From positions 1 through 52,309 of the forward strand of contig JACPRU010000085.1 of NCBI GenBank assembly GCA_016189835.1: a stretch of 52,309 nucleotides of DNA, written 5' to 3'. Positions 1-8,184 of the stretch are shown here, one piece after another (the stretch's first letter is position 1; every line of letters begins with the position of its first letter). This DNA comes from Deltaproteobacteria bacterium. GTDB taxonomy: Bacteria > Desulfobacterota > Binatia > JACPRU01. The notes beneath the pieces are model-generated. The model made no database searches and had not been told where the DNA came from. It saw nothing but the letters and a program-made list of their open reading frames with translations. The translations under genes were made by a program, and so were the position numbers.

Positions 1-57
1 CTGCCCGAGTGAGCGCGCGATCCGCGCGGCTCGGCTACCGGCTCGACGAACGTCCGG

Positions 58-324
58 TCAATCGGCGGGCGGCGCCAGCGGGCGGAGATAGGCGAGAATC
101 AGCCGCAGGTCGGCCGCGGCAAGCGTATCGGCATCGCTTCGCGCCACGCAGGCCGCGAACAGCGCGACCCGCAGCAGCGATCTCCACGCGCGCGCCCGCG
201 CCGTCGGTCGGTGAGAACGCTCCAGGCGGTGGCTGCGGCCTACGCCGCGCCCCGCCCGCGGCGGTGGTGACGAGGGCGAGCCGATCGATCCGAAACGCGG
301 CAGGAGGCACCGCACGAGGTTCAT
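58..324 (-). CDS. Doubtful small ORF coupled to the beta-CASP gene
   Basis: An 88-codon frame whose ATG overlaps the TGA of the upstream beta-CASP ribonuclease gene in an ATGA junction, the arrangement used by other gene pairs in this run. The C-terminal half (about residues 48-88) looks protein-like: an Ala/Leu-rich helix and a second helix ending in APPAD. The N-terminal half is rich in Arg, Pro and Ser and could simply be GC-rich shadow sequence. No family is recognised. It may be a real coupled peptide, a decayed gene end, or chance. Nothing else convincing is seen in bases 1-320 on either strand. Confidence 0.25.
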   Translation of the reverse strand: MNLVRCLLPRFGSIGSPSSPPPRAGRGVGRSHRLERSHRPTARARAWRSLLRVALFAACVARSDADTLAAADLRLILAYLRPLAPPAD

Positions 325-1796
325 GTGCCACCAGGCTGGCCGACGCAATGACTCCTCGTCCGGTCGAGAGCCACGGTTTGCCCATCGATGGCGACGCGAA
401 CCTCCCACCCCAACTCCTCGCGCACCCGCCGCGCCAGCGCGCCGGCGGCCGCGGCTTCGCCATGGACCACGTAGGTGACCTGCGGCGGTCGCACGAATCC
501 CCGCAACCACCGCAGGATCTCTCCGCGGTCGGCATGTGCCGAGAGCCCGTCGATGCTCGCGATCCGAGCCCGCACCGTCACCCACTCGCCGAACATGCGA
601 AGCCGCTTCGCGCCCTCCTGCAGCGAGCGGCCCCGCGTGCCCGCCGCTTGATACCCGGGCAGGACCACGGTCGTGCGCGGGTCGGGCAGGCGAAGCCGCA
701 GGTGATGAAGCACGCGCCCGCCGGTCGCCATTCCGCTGCCGGCGATGACGATCATCGGCCCTCGCCGCTCGTTCAGGGCCTTCGACTCGGCCACGCTGCG
801 CACGAAGTGGTGCGCGGCCCACGCCAGGCCGAAGCGCGCGCCGCCCGGCGGCGCCATCCGATCCACGGCGTGCTCGTCGCCGTGCCGGGAATAGATCTCC
901 GTCACGTCGATCGCCATCGGGCTGTCGATGAAGATCGGCAGCGGGGGAATCCTGCGCTCTTCCTCGAGACGGCGGAGGATCCACAGCAGCTCCTGGGCTC
1001 GCCCCACCGCAAACGATGGAACGATGACCACACCCCCTCGCGCCGCCGTGTCGCGCACCAACTCGGCCAGCCGGTCGATCGCGTCGAGGGCGTGCGAGCG
1101 ATCTCCGTAGGTCGACTCGACGAGCAGCACGTCGGCTTCGCCGACGGGCTCGGGATCGCGCAGGATCGGACGGTCGCGGCGGCCGAGGTCGCCCGAGTAC
1201 ACGAGGCGCAGCGGCCGCGCGCCGCCGAGGCGCACCTCGACCGTGGCGGCTCCCAGGATGTGCCCGGCGCGGCGGAATAGCGCGCTCGCTCCCGGTGCGA
1301 CCGCGAACGGCTCCGCGTAGCCTCGGGTGACGACGAGCAGCAGCGCGGCGTGAGCGTCCGAAGTGTCGTAGAGCGGCCGCGCCGGATGGTGCTTGGAGTA
1401 GCCGTAGCGATTCGCGGTCTCGGCTTCCTCCTCCTGCAGGCGCGCGGAATCGAGCAGCAGGACGCGCAGCAGGTCGGCCGTCGGGGCGGTACAGTAAATC
1501 GGTCCCCGGAAGCCCAGCCGCGCAAGCAGCGGGAGGTAGCCCGTGTGGTCGATGTGCGCGTGACTGAGGACCACCGCCTCGATCGCCGTGGGAGCGAACG
1601 CTGGCGGCGCCCAGTTGCGCAGGCGAAGCTCCTTCAAGCCCTGGAACAGTCCGCAGTCGAGCAGGAAGCGGTGCCCGCCGCTCGTCACCAGATACTTCGC
1701 GCCGGTCACCGTGCCGGCTCCACCGAAGAACCCGAGCGCGCCGTACGCCCCCGTGCCGGACGCGGGCTCTCCAGTGTCCGCCGGATCAATCCCCAC
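321..1796 (-). CDS. Beta-CASP metallo-beta-lactamase ribonuclease
   Basis: A 491-residue metallo-beta-lactamase-fold protein of the beta-CASP (YSH1/RNA-specificity) family, expected to be a zinc-dependent cytoplasmic RNase. The strand-loop GGAGTVTGAKYLV near residues 25-37 is the typical family N-terminus. The zinc motif HAHIDH is at 79-84 (H79, H81, D83, H84). A GHILGA segment (about 177) and YSGDLGRRDRP (about 200) follow, then the beta-CASP insert with SFAVGRAQE and the late motifs GSGMATGGR and GLSAHADR. The start is GTG with no clear ribosome-binding site; no better start lies before the conserved core. It overlaps the upstream universal stress gene by 11 bases, so it is probably co-transcribed with it and with the avidin gene. 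Family assignment is firm; the RNA target is unknown. Confidence 0.93.
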   Translation of the reverse strand: MGIDPADTGEPASGTGAYGALGFFGGAGTVTGAKYLVTSGGHRFLLDCGLFQGLKELRLRNWAPPAFAPTAIEAVVLSHAHIDHTGYLPLLARLGFRGPIYCTAPTADLLRVLLLDSARLQEEEAETANRYGYSKHHPARPLYDTSDAHAALLLVVTRGYAEPFAVAPGASALFRRAGHILGAATVEVRLGGARPLRLVYSGDLGRRDRPILRDPEPVGEADVLLVESTYGDRSHALDAIDRLAELVRDTAARGGVVIVPSFAVGRAQELLWILRRLEEERRIPPLPIFIDSPMAIDVTEIYSRHGDEHAVDRMAPPGGARFGLAWAAHHFVRSVAESKALNERRGPMIVIAGSGMATGGRVLHHLRLRLPDPRTTVVLPGYQAAGTRGRSLQEGAKRLRMFGEWVTVRARIASIDGLSAHADRGEILRWLRGFVRPPQVTYVVHGEAAAAGALARRVREELGWEVRVAIDGQTVALDRTRSHCVGQPGGT

Positions 1797-2247
1797 GCTT
1801 GGCTTTCGGCGAGGCGCGCACGGTGAGCACCGGGCACGGCGCCGTGCGGACGACCCGCTCGGCCACGCTGCCGAGCAGCAGATGCGACATGCCGCCCCGG
1901 CCGTGGGTGGCGAGGACGATCCAGTCGGCGCGCAGGCGCCTGGCGGTCTCGGCGATCACGCGCGACGGCTGCCCGGTAGCCACGAAGGCGCGGCAGCGAA
2001 GCCCCGACTTGCGCAAGCGCGCCTCGATGCGACGCAGGCCGCTCTCGGCCTCGCGGCGTGCGGCGTCGAGCAGGCTCGCCGTCGCTCCCGCGCCGTAGAC
2101 CTCTCCGGGAACGTAGGCGGTCACGTCCTCCGCGAACAGCAGCACCAGCTCCGCCTTGAAGGCGCGGGCCAGCTCCGCGCCGTAACGCACGCCTCGCAGC
2201 GAGGCCCGGGAGAGGTCGGTCGGGGCGAGAATCCGCCGGATTCTCAT
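1786..2247 (-). CDS. Universal stress protein (UspA family)
   Basis: A 153-residue single-domain UspA protein, a cytoplasmic nucleotide-binding stress factor. It begins MRIRRILAPTDLS, the usual first beta strand with Asp. The ATP-binding signature THGRGGMSHLLLGSVAE (G-x2-G-x9-G-S type) lies at about 117-133, followed by the family ending APCPVLTVR. This points to the ATP-binding subclass. Its ATG overlaps the stop of the avidin gene by 4 bases, and its 3' end overlaps the beta-CASP gene by 11 bases, so translation is probably coupled across all three. The UspA call is secure; the stress it answers to cannot be read from the sequence. Confidence 0.95.
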   Translation of the reverse strand: MRIRRILAPTDLSRASLRGVRYGAELARAFKAELVLLFAEDVTAYVPGEVYGAGATASLLDAARREAESGLRRIEARLRKSGLRCRAFVATGQPSRVIAETARRLRADWIVLATHGRGGMSHLLLGSVAERVVRTAPCPVLTVRASPKAKRGD

Positions 2248-2657
2248 TCGCCTTGCTTCCGTAGAGGATGCGACGCGATGCGGCGGCCAGGTCGCTCGAG
2301 CGGCGCGATCGCCTCACGCACGAAGGTGTCGGAGCCGGACCAGATCCCCTCCCACAGGCGGTCGGCGTGCTGGGTCTCGGGCAGCAGCCCGACGCTCATG
2401 TGCCACAGCGTGTAGATCGTCTCGCGGCCGTTCTCGACGCCGCAATGGCCCGTCCAGCAAGTCAGCGAGTCGTAGCGTCCGAACGAGACGGCGAAGCCGA
2501 TCAATCCCTCGGAGACGAATCCGCTCAGCGGAAACTCTTCATCCGGATCCGGAAAGCCCACGCCGCTGCGCAGGGTGCCGCCGAGGCGGCCATCGGCCTC
2601 GATGCGCAGATCGATCCGCGAGCCGTGCTGGTTGTACCAAGTTCCGGAGACGTCCAT
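2244..2657 (-). CDS. Avidin/streptavidin-family biotin-binding protein
   Basis: A 137-residue cytoplasmic avidin-family protein; no signal peptide is visible, unlike streptavidin. It opens SGTWYNQHGS, matching the streptavidin GTWYNQLGS strand. By motif alignment, biotin contacts are kept at N9, S13, S31, S64, T66, W68, W85, W102 and D110 (streptavidin N23, S27, S45, S88, T90, W92, W108, W120, D128). Two pocket residues differ: L29 stands where Tyr43 would be and F59 where Trp79 would be. Residues 111-137 form a basic tail. The start has a good site (GGGGGAG about 8 bases upstream). It is the first gene of an overlapping avidin-usp-RNase run. Family assignment is strong; affinity and oligomeric state are unknown. 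Confidence 0.9.
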   Translation of the reverse strand: MDVSGTWYNQHGSRIDLRIEADGRLGGTLRSGVGFPDPDEEFPLSGFVSEGLIGFAVSFGRYDSLTCWTGHCGVENGRETIYTLWHMSVGLLPETQHADRLWEGIWSGSDTFVREAIAPLERPGRRIASHPLRKQGE

Positions 2658-3106
2658 GGCTTCTCTCCCCCTTCTCGCTCTCGGCGCGGCACGGCCGCAG
2701 ACGAAGGGCGCCGGTCCAGCGAGGCCCCGGTTCTCATCGCTTCGTGTGCAGCCGCGAATTCCTGCCGTAGCCGATCAGCATCGCCCGTGCCAAATCGCCC
2801 CTCGCCCGAATCTCCCCTTCGGCAGCCCCCGTCGACCGTCACCGCATCGGGTCTTTCCCAATAGCGGGAACGAACCCGGCCGCCATTCTCAGCGCAGCGA
2901 ATCGGAAAAGTCGAGCCGCGGCGGGAGACTCCCCCCCTCCTCCGAGTGCCGGCGCCATCCGCGAGCGCGAAAAGCCATTCCCGGCGCGCTCATCTCGGCG
3001 CCGTGAGCCGCGCCGCGTGAGCGCGGATCGCCGCGCTCGCCGGGAACCCGCCAGGCCGCCGTGGGGTTTGAGGTTACGGACCACGGCACTCAAGAGGGAC
3101 CTCGGC
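2658..3106. promoter_or_regulatory. Divergent intergenic region, avidin operon / doxX
   Basis: About 450 bases between two divergent units. Open frames here have no family features and shifting codon character. No clear sigma-70 -35/-10 pair was found. The one notable element is a perfect 8-bp stem with a 4-base loop at 3019-3038, about 70 bases before doxX. The region presumably carries both promoters. Confidence 0.4.
3019..3038. repeat. Perfect 20-base palindrome upstream of doxX
   Basis: GAGCGCGG-ATCG-CCGCGCTC forms a perfect 8-bp inverted repeat around four bases. It could be an operator or an RNA hairpin in the doxX leader. In DNA this GC-rich such palindromes also arise by chance. Confidence 0.3.
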
Positions 3107-3565
3107 ATGAACCTCGTCGCGACGATTCTCTACGATCTGCCGATCGCGGTTGCCCGCCGCCTCCAGTGGCTCGCGCCGCTCGTCGCGCGCCTCACGGTCG
3201 GCTGGGTGTTCGTCGCCACCGGATGGGCGAAGCTCCACGATCTGCCGAAGATCGTCGACTACTTCGGGGAGCTCGGCATTCCGCATCCCGAGATCCAGGC
3301 CCCCTTTGCATCGGCAAACGAGTTCGTCTGCGGGTTGCTGGTGCTGGTCGGCCTGGCGACCCGCCTCGCCTCGATCCCGCTGATCATCGTCATGCTGGTG
3401 GCGATCCGCACCGCGCAGTGGGAAAACGTCGACTCCCTCGGTGCGTTGCTCGGCCTGGTCGAGTGGGCGTACGTCGCGATCTTCGCCTGGCTGGCGATCG
3501 TCGGGCCGGGACCGGTCTCGCTCGACGCGCTGATCGGGCGAGCCACGAAGCGGGATCCGGTCTGA
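3107..3565 (+). CDS. DoxX-family membrane protein
   Basis: A 152-residue integral membrane protein of the DoxX family, four hydrophobic segments at about 20-42, 64-84, 86-105 and 115-140. The first helix carries the family pattern RLTVGWVFVATGWAKL, and a loop residue pattern GIPHPEIQAPF precedes helix 2. DoxX proteins are linked to redox or quinone-associated membrane chemistry, but most, including this one, have no defined reaction. The frame stays open 90 bases upstream. ATG at 3107 is chosen because GAGGG lies 8-10 bases before it and the upstream residues are Arg-rich non-family sequence. It is followed by the haloalkane-dehalogenase-like gene on the same strand. Confidence 0.85.
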   Translation: MNLVATILYDLPIAVARRLQWLAPLVARLTVGWVFVATGWAKLHDLPKIVDYFGELGIPHPEIQAPFASANEFVCGLLVLVGLATRLASIPLIIVMLVAIRTAQWENVDSLGALLGLVEWAYVAIFAWLAIVGPGPVSLDALIGRATKRDPV

Positions 3566-3631
3566 CGCCCGCCGGGCGCGCTGGACGAAGCGCCCGGCTC
3601 GCTGCCAGAAGGGGACGTGCGGAGGCTCGCC

Positions 3632-4549
3632 ATGTGCGAAAAGCCCGAATGGCTGAAGGAGCTGTTCCCGTGGGAAGAGCGGCGTCTCCCCGTCAACGGA
3701 CGCACGATGGCGTACCTGGACGAGGGGGCGCGCGACGGCAGGCCGGTACTGCTGCTGCACGGCAACCCGACCTGGGGCTTTCTCTATCGTGACTTCGTCG
3801 GTCCGCTCGCCCGCGCCGGCTATCGCGTCGTCGTGCCGGACTGGATCGGCGCCGGATATTCGGACCATCCGCGCGTGGACGCCGCGCTGACGCTCGCCCA
3901 CCACATCGCCGATCTCGTGTCGTTGATCGACCAGCTCGAGCTTCGCGGCTTCGCGCTGATCGCCCAGGATTGGGGCGGGCCGCAGGGCGTGGGGGCGGCG
4001 CTGCAGCGAAGGCGGGAGCTCGCCGCGCTGGTGCTGATGAACACCTGGCTCTTCACCGACTACCAGGGCAAGTTCCACCAGTCGCCGTTGCCGTGGACCA
4101 CCTGGCACGCGCCGATCATCGGCCAGCTCTTGATGAAGCGCTTCAAGGTCCTGTCGCACGGCGGCGCCTCGGCAATCACCCGCCGCGGCATGACCGATGC
4201 GGAGAAGCGCGGCTACCACCACGTGTTCGACGAGCCCGATTCCGATCACGTGGTGCTCACCTGGCCACGCACGATCCCGCTGCGCGAGGGCGACCGCGGC
4301 TGGGCCGACATGCAGGCGATCCAGCGCCGGCTTCCCGAGCTCGGCGACGTGCCGACGCTGCTGCTGTGGGCGCCACAGGACAACGTGTTCCCGATCGAGT
4401 ACGCCAATCGCTTGAGAGATCTCTTGCCCCACGCCGAGGGACCGATCCTCTTCGATCGCGCCGGCCACTTCCTCCAGGACGACCGCGGGCCGGACGTCGC
4501 CGCGGCGATCGTACCGTTCCTCGATCGCCGCATCGGCAGCCGGCCATGA
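3632..4549 (+). CDS. Haloalkane dehalogenase-like alpha/beta hydrolase
   Basis: A 305-residue alpha/beta hydrolase of the haloalkane dehalogenase subfamily. HGNPTW at 43-48 gives the oxyanion/halide-binding Asn and a Trp. The nucleophile elbow QDWGG at 112-116 has Asp113 instead of Ser, with Trp114 as a second halide ligand, the DhlA-like arrangement. WAPQDN (about 248) and DRAGHF (about 274) supply the other Asp and the catalytic His. The predicted reaction is hydrolytic dehalogenation of an alkyl halide. OleB-type beta-lactone decarboxylases share these motifs, but no oleA, oleC or oleD is nearby. A GTG 15 bases upstream is open, but ATG at 3632 has GGAGG 6-7 bases before it. It overlaps the next gene by 4 bases. 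Confidence 0.82.
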   Translation: MCEKPEWLKELFPWEERRLPVNGRTMAYLDEGARDGRPVLLLHGNPTWGFLYRDFVGPLARAGYRVVVPDWIGAGYSDHPRVDAALTLAHHIADLVSLIDQLELRGFALIAQDWGGPQGVGAALQRRRELAALVLMNTWLFTDYQGKFHQSPLPWTTWHAPIIGQLLMKRFKVLSHGGASAITRRGMTDAEKRGYHHVFDEPDSDHVVLTWPRTIPLREGDRGWADMQAIQRRLPELGDVPTLLLWAPQDNVFPIEYANRLRDLLPHAEGPILFDRAGHFLQDDRGPDVAAAIVPFLDRRIGSRP

Positions 4550-4923
4550 AGTTCGTCACGGCGCCGACGGACGAGCTGGCGGCGCTGCGCGCCGACCCGC
4601 TGCTCTGGGAGCAGGAGCTCGACGTGCGGCCCGAGGTCGCCGAGTCGCTCGAGCGCGCCGTGGGCTTCCGCGCCGGCCGCGCCTACTGGCGCTCGGCGCG
4701 CGGGCATCTCTACGCGCTCGAGCTCGCCGACCTCGGCCGCGGCCGGCCCTCGATGGCGATCGTCTACGGGTTCTGGGAGCGCTACGAGCCGCGGCCCCCC
4801 GAGCGCGAGATCGACCTCGACCTGATCGACTTCTGCCTGTGGGTGGCGGAGGTCTGCGACGGTCTCGACCCGGCGCACCTCGCGCGGGTGCTGGAGCGCA
4901 TCCCGCGAGCCGGCGGCGGCTGA
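4546..4923 (+). CDS. Conserved-looking hypothetical protein
   Basis: A 125-residue protein of no recognised family, starting in an ATGA overlap with the dehalogenase-like gene and ending 17 bases before the cyclase gene. It looks globular and soluble: an acidic N-terminal helix (residues 7-40) rich in Leu, Glu and Arg, a central strand pair containing YWRSARGHLYALEL and SMAIVYGFWERY, then an acidic segment EIDLDLIDFCLWVAEV and a short C-terminal helix. Codon usage matches neighbouring real genes. Coupling suggests it is made along with the hydrolase, but no function is proposed. Confidence 0.65.
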   Translation: MKFVTAPTDELAALRADPLLWEQELDVRPEVAESLERAVGFRAGRAYWRSARGHLYALELADLGRGRPSMAIVYGFWERYEPRPPEREIDLDLIDFCLWVAEVCDGLDPAHLARVLERIPRAGGG

Positions 4924-4940
4924 GCGGAGCGGCCCCGGCG

Positions 4941-7148
4941 ATGCCACTGCCCCGGCTGACGCTCGGTCGGTTCATCGCGCTGTGCTTCGCGGCGCTCGCC
5001 GCCCTGCTCGCCGTCCTGCTGTCCGTCTTCTACCGGGGATCGCGGGACACGATCCTGCTCGCCTCGGAGCAGCTCATGGGCCAGGCGAGCCGGCGGGTCA
5101 CGGAGCGGATCGAAGCCCACCTGAGCGAGGCCGAGCGCCTGGTCGAGTCGTTCGAGTGGCAGGTCGACCTCGGACTCGTCGACACCGATCGGCTGGCGAC
5201 CATCGAGTCCGCGCTGATCGGCGAGTTGACCAGCCACCCGCGCGTGACCGAAGCGACGCTCACCTACGGGCGCGCCGTCGGTGTCTACGAGGCCGACGAT
5301 GACCCCCACGACGCCGGCGACCTGCGGCTCGCTCCGGGTCGGTCGGGACAGGTCTCGGTATCGCGAGTCGGCGCCGAGAGCGACGCCGGCGTGGTGGTCC
5401 GCCGGCTCCGGCAGAGCGGCCGCCGCTGGCTCGCCGAGGAGCGTCGCCTGCCCTACGAGACGGCGCCTCATCCGGCGGCGGCTCCCGCGATCGATCCGAC
5501 CGTGCACGCGACGTTCACCGTACCGTCGCGCGCCGAGCACCGGCGCCGCGCGCTGTGGAGCGACCTCTCGTACAGCGAAGCCGACGCCGCGCTGGCCGAG
5601 CCGTTGCGCCGCCGCGTGGTCAGCGTGCAGAAGGCGCTGTGGTCGAACGACGAGGCATTCTTCGGCGTCCTGCGCGTCTCGCTGCTCAACAACCGCGTCG
5701 ACGAGTTCACCCGAGTTCAGGTCGGCCGGAGCTCCCCGGCGAAGGACGACCACGTGGTCTTCCTCTGCGACCGCCACGGGCGCTTGATCTCGCGCCTCGG
5801 CCCCGCCGATCGCTTCGCGCTGCTCGATCCCGACGGCCGGCCGGACCCCGACGGCGACGTGCGCGTGGTGCCGGCCTCGCCGCCGCCGCCGGTGGCCGCG
5901 GCGCTGCGCGCCGCCGTGCTGCGCGACGTGCCGCCCGGCGGGTCGGCGGTAGCGCGCATCGAGGTGAGCGGCGCCTCCTATCTGGTGAGCGTCTCCGCCC
6001 TGCTCGGCGGGCGCACGCAAGGCTGGCTGGTCGGCATCGTCGTTCCCGAAGCCTACTACCTGAGCGACCTCGAGGCCTCGCGCCGGCGCGCGCTGCTCGT
6101 CGCCACGCTGCTCATGGCCGCCAGCGTCGCCGGCGGTGCGCTGGTGCTGCGGGCCGTGCGCCGCGACCTCGGCCGCCTGATCGGCGAGCTGCGGCGGCTG
6201 AGCGGCTTCGAGTTCGCGCCGTCGGCCGGCCGGGCGAGCACGTTCCGCGACGTGCAAGAAGCTTCCGAGAGCCTCGAGCAGGCCAAGACGGCGCTGCGCG
6301 CGCTCGGCAAGTACGTGCCGCTCGACCTGGTTCGCCAGCTCTATCACGCCCGCGTCGAACCGATGCTCGGTGGGCGCCTTCAGGACGTCACGCTGCTGTT
6401 CTCCGACATCGAGGGCTTCACGACGCTCTCCGAGCAGCTCTCGCCGAACGCTCTCGCCGTCGCGCTCGGCGCCTACCTCGAGGCGATGACCCGCGCCATC
6501 CACTCCACCGGCGGGATCATCGACAAGTACACCGGCGACGGCGTGATGGCGCTGTGGAACACGCCGAGCCCCGCCGAGCACCACGCGCTGCGCGCCTGCG
6601 AGGCGGCGCTCGCCTGCGAGCGGGCGACGCGGGCGCTGTTCGCGACCGAGGCCTGGGCCGGCCTGCCGCCCTGGCGCACCCGCTTCGGCATCCACCGCGC
6701 CGAGGTCAACGTCGGCCACTTCGGCGCGCCGGACCGCATGAGCTTCACCGCGCTCGGCGACGGCGTGAACCTCGCCTCGCGGCTCGAGAGCCTGAACAAG
6801 CACTACGGGACGCGCATCCTGGTGAGCGCGCCGGTCGAGCGCGAGGGGCGCGCGACCTATCGCTTTCGCCGCCTGGATCGAGTGGCGGTCAAGGGCAAGC
6901 GCGAGGGCGTCGAAATCTTCGAGTTGGTCGGCCGGCGCGACGAGCCGGCCGCCTCGCCGGCCTGCCTCGAGCGCTACGAGCAGGCGCTCGACGCCTACTT
7001 CGGTCGGCGCTTCGGCGCCGCGCTCGCACTCCTCGATCTCAACGCCGACGACCCCCCGAGCCGCGTGCTCGCCGCCCGTTGCCGCGAGTTCGCCGCGGCA
7101 CCCCCGGCCGCGGAGTGGGACGGGATCTACGCCGCCCGCGAGAAGTGA
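4941..7148 (+). CDS. Membrane-anchored class III adenylate cyclase with periplasmic sensor
   Basis: A 735-residue receptor cyclase. An N-terminal membrane helix (about 8-30) leads to a roughly 350-residue extracytoplasmic sensor region, a second helix near 383-405, a short linker and a class III cyclase domain at about 475-665. The catalytic domain has the metal motif LLFSDIEGFTTLSEQ, the segment DKYTGDGVMALW with the ATP-specifying Lys, and LGDGVNLASRLE with the second specificity residue Asp plus the Asn/Arg pair for transition-state binding. The expected reaction is ATP to cAMP. Residues 670-735 are a helical tail. ATG at 4941 is used because it starts the first membrane helix; upstream codons are low-complexity. 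The sensor resembles Cache-type domains only in layout; its ligand is unknown. Confidence 0.88.
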   Translation: MPLPRLTLGRFIALCFAALAALLAVLLSVFYRGSRDTILLASEQLMGQASRRVTERIEAHLSEAERLVESFEWQVDLGLVDTDRLATIESALIGELTSHPRVTEATLTYGRAVGVYEADDDPHDAGDLRLAPGRSGQVSVSRVGAESDAGVVVRRLRQSGRRWLAEERRLPYETAPHPAAAPAIDPTVHATFTVPSRAEHRRRALWSDLSYSEADAALAEPLRRRVVSVQKALWSNDEAFFGVLRVSLLNNRVDEFTRVQVGRSSPAKDDHVVFLCDRHGRLISRLGPADRFALLDPDGRPDPDGDVRVVPASPPPPVAAALRAAVLRDVPPGGSAVARIEVSGASYLVSVSALLGGRTQGWLVGIVVPEAYYLSDLEASRRRALLVATLLMAASVAGGALVLRAVRRDLGRLIGELRRLSGFEFAPSAGRASTFRDVQEASESLEQAKTALRALGKYVPLDLVRQLYHARVEPMLGGRLQDVTLLFSDIEGFTTLSEQLSPNALAVALGAYLEAMTRAIHSTGGIIDKYTGDGVMALWNTPSPAEHHALRACEAALACERATRALFATEAWAGLPPWRTRFGIHRAEVNVGHFGAPDRMSFTALGDGVNLASRLESLNKHYGTRILVSAPVEREGRATYRFRRLDRVAVKGKREGVEIFELVGRRDEPAASPACLERYEQALDAYFGRRFGAALALLDLNADDPPSRVLAARCREFAAAPPAAEWDGIYAAREK

Positions 7149-7150
7149 CC

Positions 7151-7251
7151 GGGACGTTCTTCGCGTTCGTCAACCTTCGCGGCGCGTGGAACCTTCGCTC
7201 GTCGCGGGTACTTGCCGCAACGAGAATGGTGACAAAGGTGAAGAACGTCCC
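7151..7251. repeat. Long inverted repeat between convergent genes
   Basis: Arms GGGACGTTCTTC (7151-7162) and GAAGAACGTCCC (7240-7251) are perfect 12-base reverse complements. Weaker complementarity continues inward (TTCGTCA against TGACAAA). The element fills the gap between the cyclase stop and the convergent doxX stop. It may be a bidirectional terminator or a REP/MITE-like palindromic element; no U-run is present. A similar GGGACGCTCC pair lies at the mtnA/nagZ junction. Confidence 0.6.
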
Positions 7252-7682
7252 TATCCGATCGCGCGATCGACCGACGCCTTGCCGCCGCCGCCGACCAGCA
7301 GCGCGAGCGCCATGCCGAGCGCCAGCAGGTGATACTCGAAGCCCTCCCCGGCCTGCTGGCCGAACCAGTTCATGAAGAAGCCGTTCTGCCAGTGGACCAT
7401 GCCGATCGCCCCGAGCATCACCGAGCCGATGCCGAGCGCGCCGATGCGGGTGAGGAAGCCGACGATCAAGCCGAGGCTGCCGACGGATTCGGCGAGGATC
7501 ACCAGGAAAGCGAGCGGCGCCGGCATCCCTTGTGACGTGAACATGCCCATCGTGCCGCCGAAGCCCGCGCCTCCGAACAGGCCCAGGGTCTTCTGCAGGC
7601 CGTGCGGCAGCATCACCAGCCCGAGCGCCAGCCGGACCAACAGCAGCGGCCAAGAATCCTCCGTACGGAGCAGCGTTTTCAT
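7251..7682 (-). CDS. DoxX-family membrane protein
   Basis: A 143-residue DoxX-family membrane protein with four predicted helices (about 11-32, 56-78, 80-97, 117-132). It has the family N-terminal helix LLVRLALGLVMLPHGLQK and a glycine-rich loop GGAGFGGTMGMF. It is distinct in sequence from the DoxX at 3107. The ATG overlaps the upstream MarR-family gene by 4 bases, so it is translated with that regulator and is a likely MarR target. MarR-DoxX pairing is common in redox or electrophile-stress loci. The chemical activity is not established for this subgroup. Confidence 0.88.
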   Translation of the reverse strand: MKTLLRTEDSWPLLLVRLALGLVMLPHGLQKTLGLFGGAGFGGTMGMFTSQGMPAPLAFLVILAESVGSLGLIVGFLTRIGALGIGSVMLGAIGMVHWQNGFFMNWFGQQAGEGFEYHLLALGMALALLVGGGGKASVDRAIG

Positions 7683-8170
7683 CGTCGGGTCTCCTTTCTC
7701 GATTCCTCGAGTGGGGTTTCGAGGCTTTGCTTGAGCCTCGCCAGCAGGGTTCGCAGCCTCCTCGCCTCCCGCGCGCCGAGCGCGCGCTCGAAGTACGGCC
7801 GCATCGCGCCGACCACGGCCGGGAAGGAGCGGCGAAACAGCCGCGCGCCTTCGGCCGTCAAGCGCACGTGGATGCTGCGCCGGTCGCGCGGCGACGGCAG
7901 CCGCTCGACGACGCCGCGGCTCGCCAGCCGGTCGAGCACCCCGGTCAGCGTTCCCTTGGTGACCAGCGTCTTCGCCGACAGCTCGCGGCAGGTCATTCCC
8001 GGCGTGTTTCCCAGCGTGGCGACGACGTCGAACTGCGACGGCGTGAGCCCGTGCCTGCGGATCGTCTTCGCGTCGCGGTCGACGAACGCGAAATACGCCT
8101 CGACGAGCGCCCGCACCATCGCGAGGTACGGCTCGCTCGGGCGCTTCGCCTGCGGACACCGCGGCCTCAT
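7679..8170 (-). CDS. MarR-family transcriptional regulator
   Basis: A 163-residue winged-helix regulator. Helices at about 12-32 form the dimer arm. LTPSQFDVVATLGNTPGMTCRELS leads into the recognition helix VTKGTLTGVLDRLASRG (about 68-84), and the wing is LPSPRDRRSIHVRLT. These are typical MarR features. It begins the unit marR-doxX, with a 4-base overlap into doxX. An imperfect palindrome 15-32 bases upstream of its ATG is a probable autoregulatory operator. The upstream neighbour, carbonic anhydrase, is on the same strand and ends only about 20 bases away, so some read-through is likely. The effector is unknown. Confidence 0.92.
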   Translation of the reverse strand: MRPRCPQAKRPSEPYLAMVRALVEAYFAFVDRDAKTIRRHGLTPSQFDVVATLGNTPGMTCRELSAKTLVTKGTLTGVLDRLASRGVVERLPSPRDRRSIHVRLTAEGARLFRRSFPAVVGAMRPYFERALGAREARRLRTLLARLKQSLETPLEESRKETRR

Positions 8171-8184
8171 CGTCCGATGTAGGA

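Noticed and set aside
1..57. Possible end of a gene entering from the left
   Set aside because: Only a few codons before stops in each frame, too short to assign.
9..1280. Long plus-strand frame opposite the beta-CASP gene
   Set aside because: Arg/Ala/Pro-rich antisense shadow with no domain; the opposite strand carries intact family motifs.
4782..6803. 673-codon minus-strand frame opposite the membrane cyclase
   Set aside because: Composition typical of antisense frames in GC-rich coding DNA; the plus strand has a complete cyclase.
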